Assembly (NCBI RefSeq): GCF_019295435.1
Contig: NZ_WEKL01000010.1
Location: 62,001 to 126,000, forward strand
DNA length: 64,000 nt
Direction of reading: 5' to 3'
Origin: Aquimarina litoralis
GTDB lineage: Bacteria; Bacteroidota; Bacteroidia; Flavobacteriales; Flavobacteriaceae
The notes under the pieces were generated by a model. The model worked only from the letters and a program-made list of their open reading frames with translations, was not told the origin of the DNA and ran no database searches. The position numbers and the translations under genes were made by a program. The number at the start of each line of letters is the position of its first letter. The first letter of the stretch is position 1. This document shows, piece after piece, positions 62,532 to 64,000 of this stretch.

Positions 62532-63083
62532 TTATTTTTTACGTAAAAAGAACCCAAACACAAGAGAAAAGAATAAAGTAAAAACAAAATTGAGAACGAG
62601 ATTTGCAAATAGCATATTCCATAAATTTCCATTTCTAGATACATGAGTATCCATATCCGCTTGAGTGTATTCCCTACCTGTCTCTTGATGACCTTCTACT
62701 AAAATAGTATAAATCTCTTCTCGATTTATTTCATAGAATTTAGTAGCCCAATCTGGTTCTATTATGAATCGAAATACTAGATTATAACTAATAATTAAAA
62801 TAGAAGCCGTAAGAAAAATCCATAATCCTAGTTTGACAATTCTTTTTAACGATAAAGCACCTATAGTTCCTTTTCTGTATATGTAAATTGCAATAAAAAG
62901 AAGCACTGGCAAAAGATATGATCTTGCTTTAGAATACGATTCTCCCAAACCATCTCCGTAATGATTATAATCTAAATGCAATCCTAATATGACCAATACA
63001 ATATTATAAATTGTAGGGATCGCTGCCAATAGGAGACCATATTTAATAGAAAACCGAAAAAGGGAATTTAGTTTTGTATTCAT
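62532..63083 (-). CDS. DUF4199-like membrane protein
   Basis: 183 residues with four predicted membrane helices (about 12-32, 55-72, 85-105, 155-178). The order, with a polar loop rich in Glu between helices 3 and 4, resembles DUF4199 inner-membrane proteins of Bacteroidota, which have no known function. Ends in the basic FFLRKK. It stands between the tetR gene and the LytS-type kinase gene, divergent from the latter. Confidence 0.7.
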   Translation of the reverse strand: MNTKLNSLFRFSIKYGLLLAAIPTIYNIVLVILGLHLDYNHYGDGLGESYSKARSYLLPVLLFIAIYIYRKGTIGALSLKRIVKLGLWIFLTASILIISYNLVFRFIIEPDWATKFYEINREEIYTILVEGHQETGREYTQADMDTHVSRNGNLWNMLFANLVLNFVFTLFFSLVFGFFLRKK

Positions 63084-63276
63084 ACTCTTTAGTGTGTTTT
63101 AAAATAAATGACACTGCTAAATAAGTTTGTAATTACTATTAATTGGAATTGAAGTGATATACTGCCGGTTTTTTGTTATAAAAATCTAAGAGTTTGTTAC
63201 TTATAGTTCGCACCCATTTTCATAACAAAAAAAGGTGGTTTCATAACACTTTCAGGTAATTAGTAACTAAGAAAGT

Positions 63277-63284
63277 TATCTTTG
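63277..63284 (+). promoter_or_regulatory. -7 box next to the start of the LytS-type kinase gene
   Basis: TATCTTTG ends 4 bases before the ATG at 63289. No -33 element is obvious. Confidence 0.4.
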
Positions 63285-63288
63285 AAGT

Positions 63289-64000
63289 ATGCAATTCTCA
63301 AGAATAGAAATAGTAGTAAACTTTATCTTCTGGATTCTCGTAACTTGGATTTTTGTATACGGAAATGCAAGTATGGATGTAGAAGGGATTCAAATTATCG
63401 ACGGACAAAAAAAGGAAATATTAGTTCGTAATCATACTAAAGTCAAAATACTTTTTGCTACGCAATTTCTCTTAGGAATCTTTTTTTATGTTGAATTATT
63501 CCTCATTCACAAACTTAAAACACCAAAAGCAATTAAAGGGTTTATTATAAAATCCATTGGTTTAATCTTTCTTACAGCGTCTCTTTATATTTCATTATTA
63601 CTATATATTGGTGTATCTAACAAAAAGGATTTACCTGATGGAAATACGATTGTATTAATTCTCTTCTTTTATATTACCGTAGTAACTTGCTATGGATTTA
63701 CCAAGAAATGGTTACAATACGAGCGAGATAAAAAAAATCTAGAATTAATTAAAAACCGAGCTGAACTAAACTTACTTAAACAACAGTTACAACCTCATTT
63801 TTTATTTAATACGATGAACAACCTTTTAGCTATGGTCAATCAAACGGATAATCCTAAATTGGCTGAAAGTATTCATAAACTCTCTGGTTTATTGCGCTAT
63901 GTTGTTTACGATACCAAAAACGAAAAAGTGCCTATCCAAGAGGAAATAATATTCATTCAGAATTTTATAGAACTTCATTTATTAAGATTCGAAGATGATG
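63289..64000 (+). CDS. LytS-type membrane histidine kinase, 5' part only
   Basis: The frame runs from ATG 63289 to the window end (237 codons). Four predicted membrane helices (first near residues 8-25, then 58-75, 85-105 and 120-140), then a coiled linker and the phosphoacceptor region LLKQQLQPHFLFNTMNNLLAM (His about 172) with HKLSGLLRYVVYDT and IPIQEEI-like continuation. The HATPase domain lies beyond the window. Such kinases pair with a LytTR response regulator, expected next. The incomplete end is due to the window edge. Confidence 0.93.
   Translation, partial: MQFSRIEIVVNFIFWILVTWIFVYGNASMDVEGIQIIDGQKKEILVRNHTKVKILFATQFLLGIFFYVELFLIHKLKTPKAIKGFIIKSIGLIFLTASLYISLLLYIGVSNKKDLPDGNTIVLILFFYITVVTCYGFTKKWLQYERDKKNLELIKNRAELNLLKQQLQPHFLFNTMNNLLAMVNQTDNPKLAESIHKLSGLLRYVVYDTKNEKVPIQEEIIFIQNFIELHLLRFEDD

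Noticed and set aside
62420-62644. Minus-strand ORF of 74 codons before tetR
   Set aside because: It overlaps the 3' part of the DUF4199-like gene in another frame and runs over the promoter and operator of tetR; hydrophobic composition is explained by AT-rich DNA.

Overview
The window looks like chromosomal DNA of a marine member of the Flavobacteriaceae (Bacteroidota). The evidence is the AT-rich composition, three proteins with C-terminal type IX secretion (T9SS) sorting domains, Bacteroidota-type -7 promoter boxes (TAnnTTTG) in front of many genes, surface lipoproteins with acidic residues after the lipobox cysteine, LytTR/LytS signalling pairs and a large beta-glucan degradation locus. 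The genus cannot be fixed from sequence alone. No rRNA, tRNA, CRISPR array or intact insertion sequence is visible.

Layout. 1-9.8 kb: housekeeping GTPases Der (cut by the window edge) and Era flank two exported proteins, a choice-of-anchor I lipoprotein and a giant repeat-rich T9SS surface protein. 10-21.8 kb: a PorE-like OmpA protein, an amino acid:Na+ symporter, a SpoU methyltransferase, three exported proteins of unknown role, a propeller-type sensor kinase with its LytTR regulator, and a DUF481 barrel. 22-42.3 kb: a polysaccharide utilization locus read on the minus strand. It has a one-protein sensor/regulator, a glycosidase fused to an outer-membrane barrel, two glycan-binding lipoproteins, GH16, a GH149-type phosphorylase, lipoprotein GH17, GH30, a GPH-type symporter and a leaderless GH17. 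A deleted regulator remnant sits at its end. 43-52 kb: isocitrate lyase, a hibernation-factor-like protein, an SPFH lipoprotein, a DUF2306/beta-lactamase/TPR fusion with a membrane LytTR regulator, bestrophin, an alpha/beta hydrolase and BluB. 52-60 kb: an epimerase-like protein, a two-component system with a divergent DUF6624 gene pair, a trypsin/ricin T9SS protease and methionine aminopeptidase. 60-64 kb: a broken AraC gene, a TetR-oxidoreductase pair with matching operators, a DUF4199 membrane protein and the start of a LytS-type kinase.

How the genes fit together. The 22-42 kb locus reads as a laminarin-type beta-1,3/1,6-glucan pathway. Surface binding proteins and GH16/GH17/GH30 cut the glucan, oligosaccharides cross the inner membrane by the symporter, and cytosolic GH17 plus phosphorylase release glucose and glucose-1-phosphate. 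There is no SusC/SusD pair. Instead the first operon gene encodes a glycosidase domain followed by a predicted outer-membrane beta-barrel, which makes this locus the best candidate for an undescribed arrangement. Three direct repeats between the regulator and the operon are a plausible binding site.

Limits: all family calls are by eye without database searches. Promoters and operators are pattern matches only.
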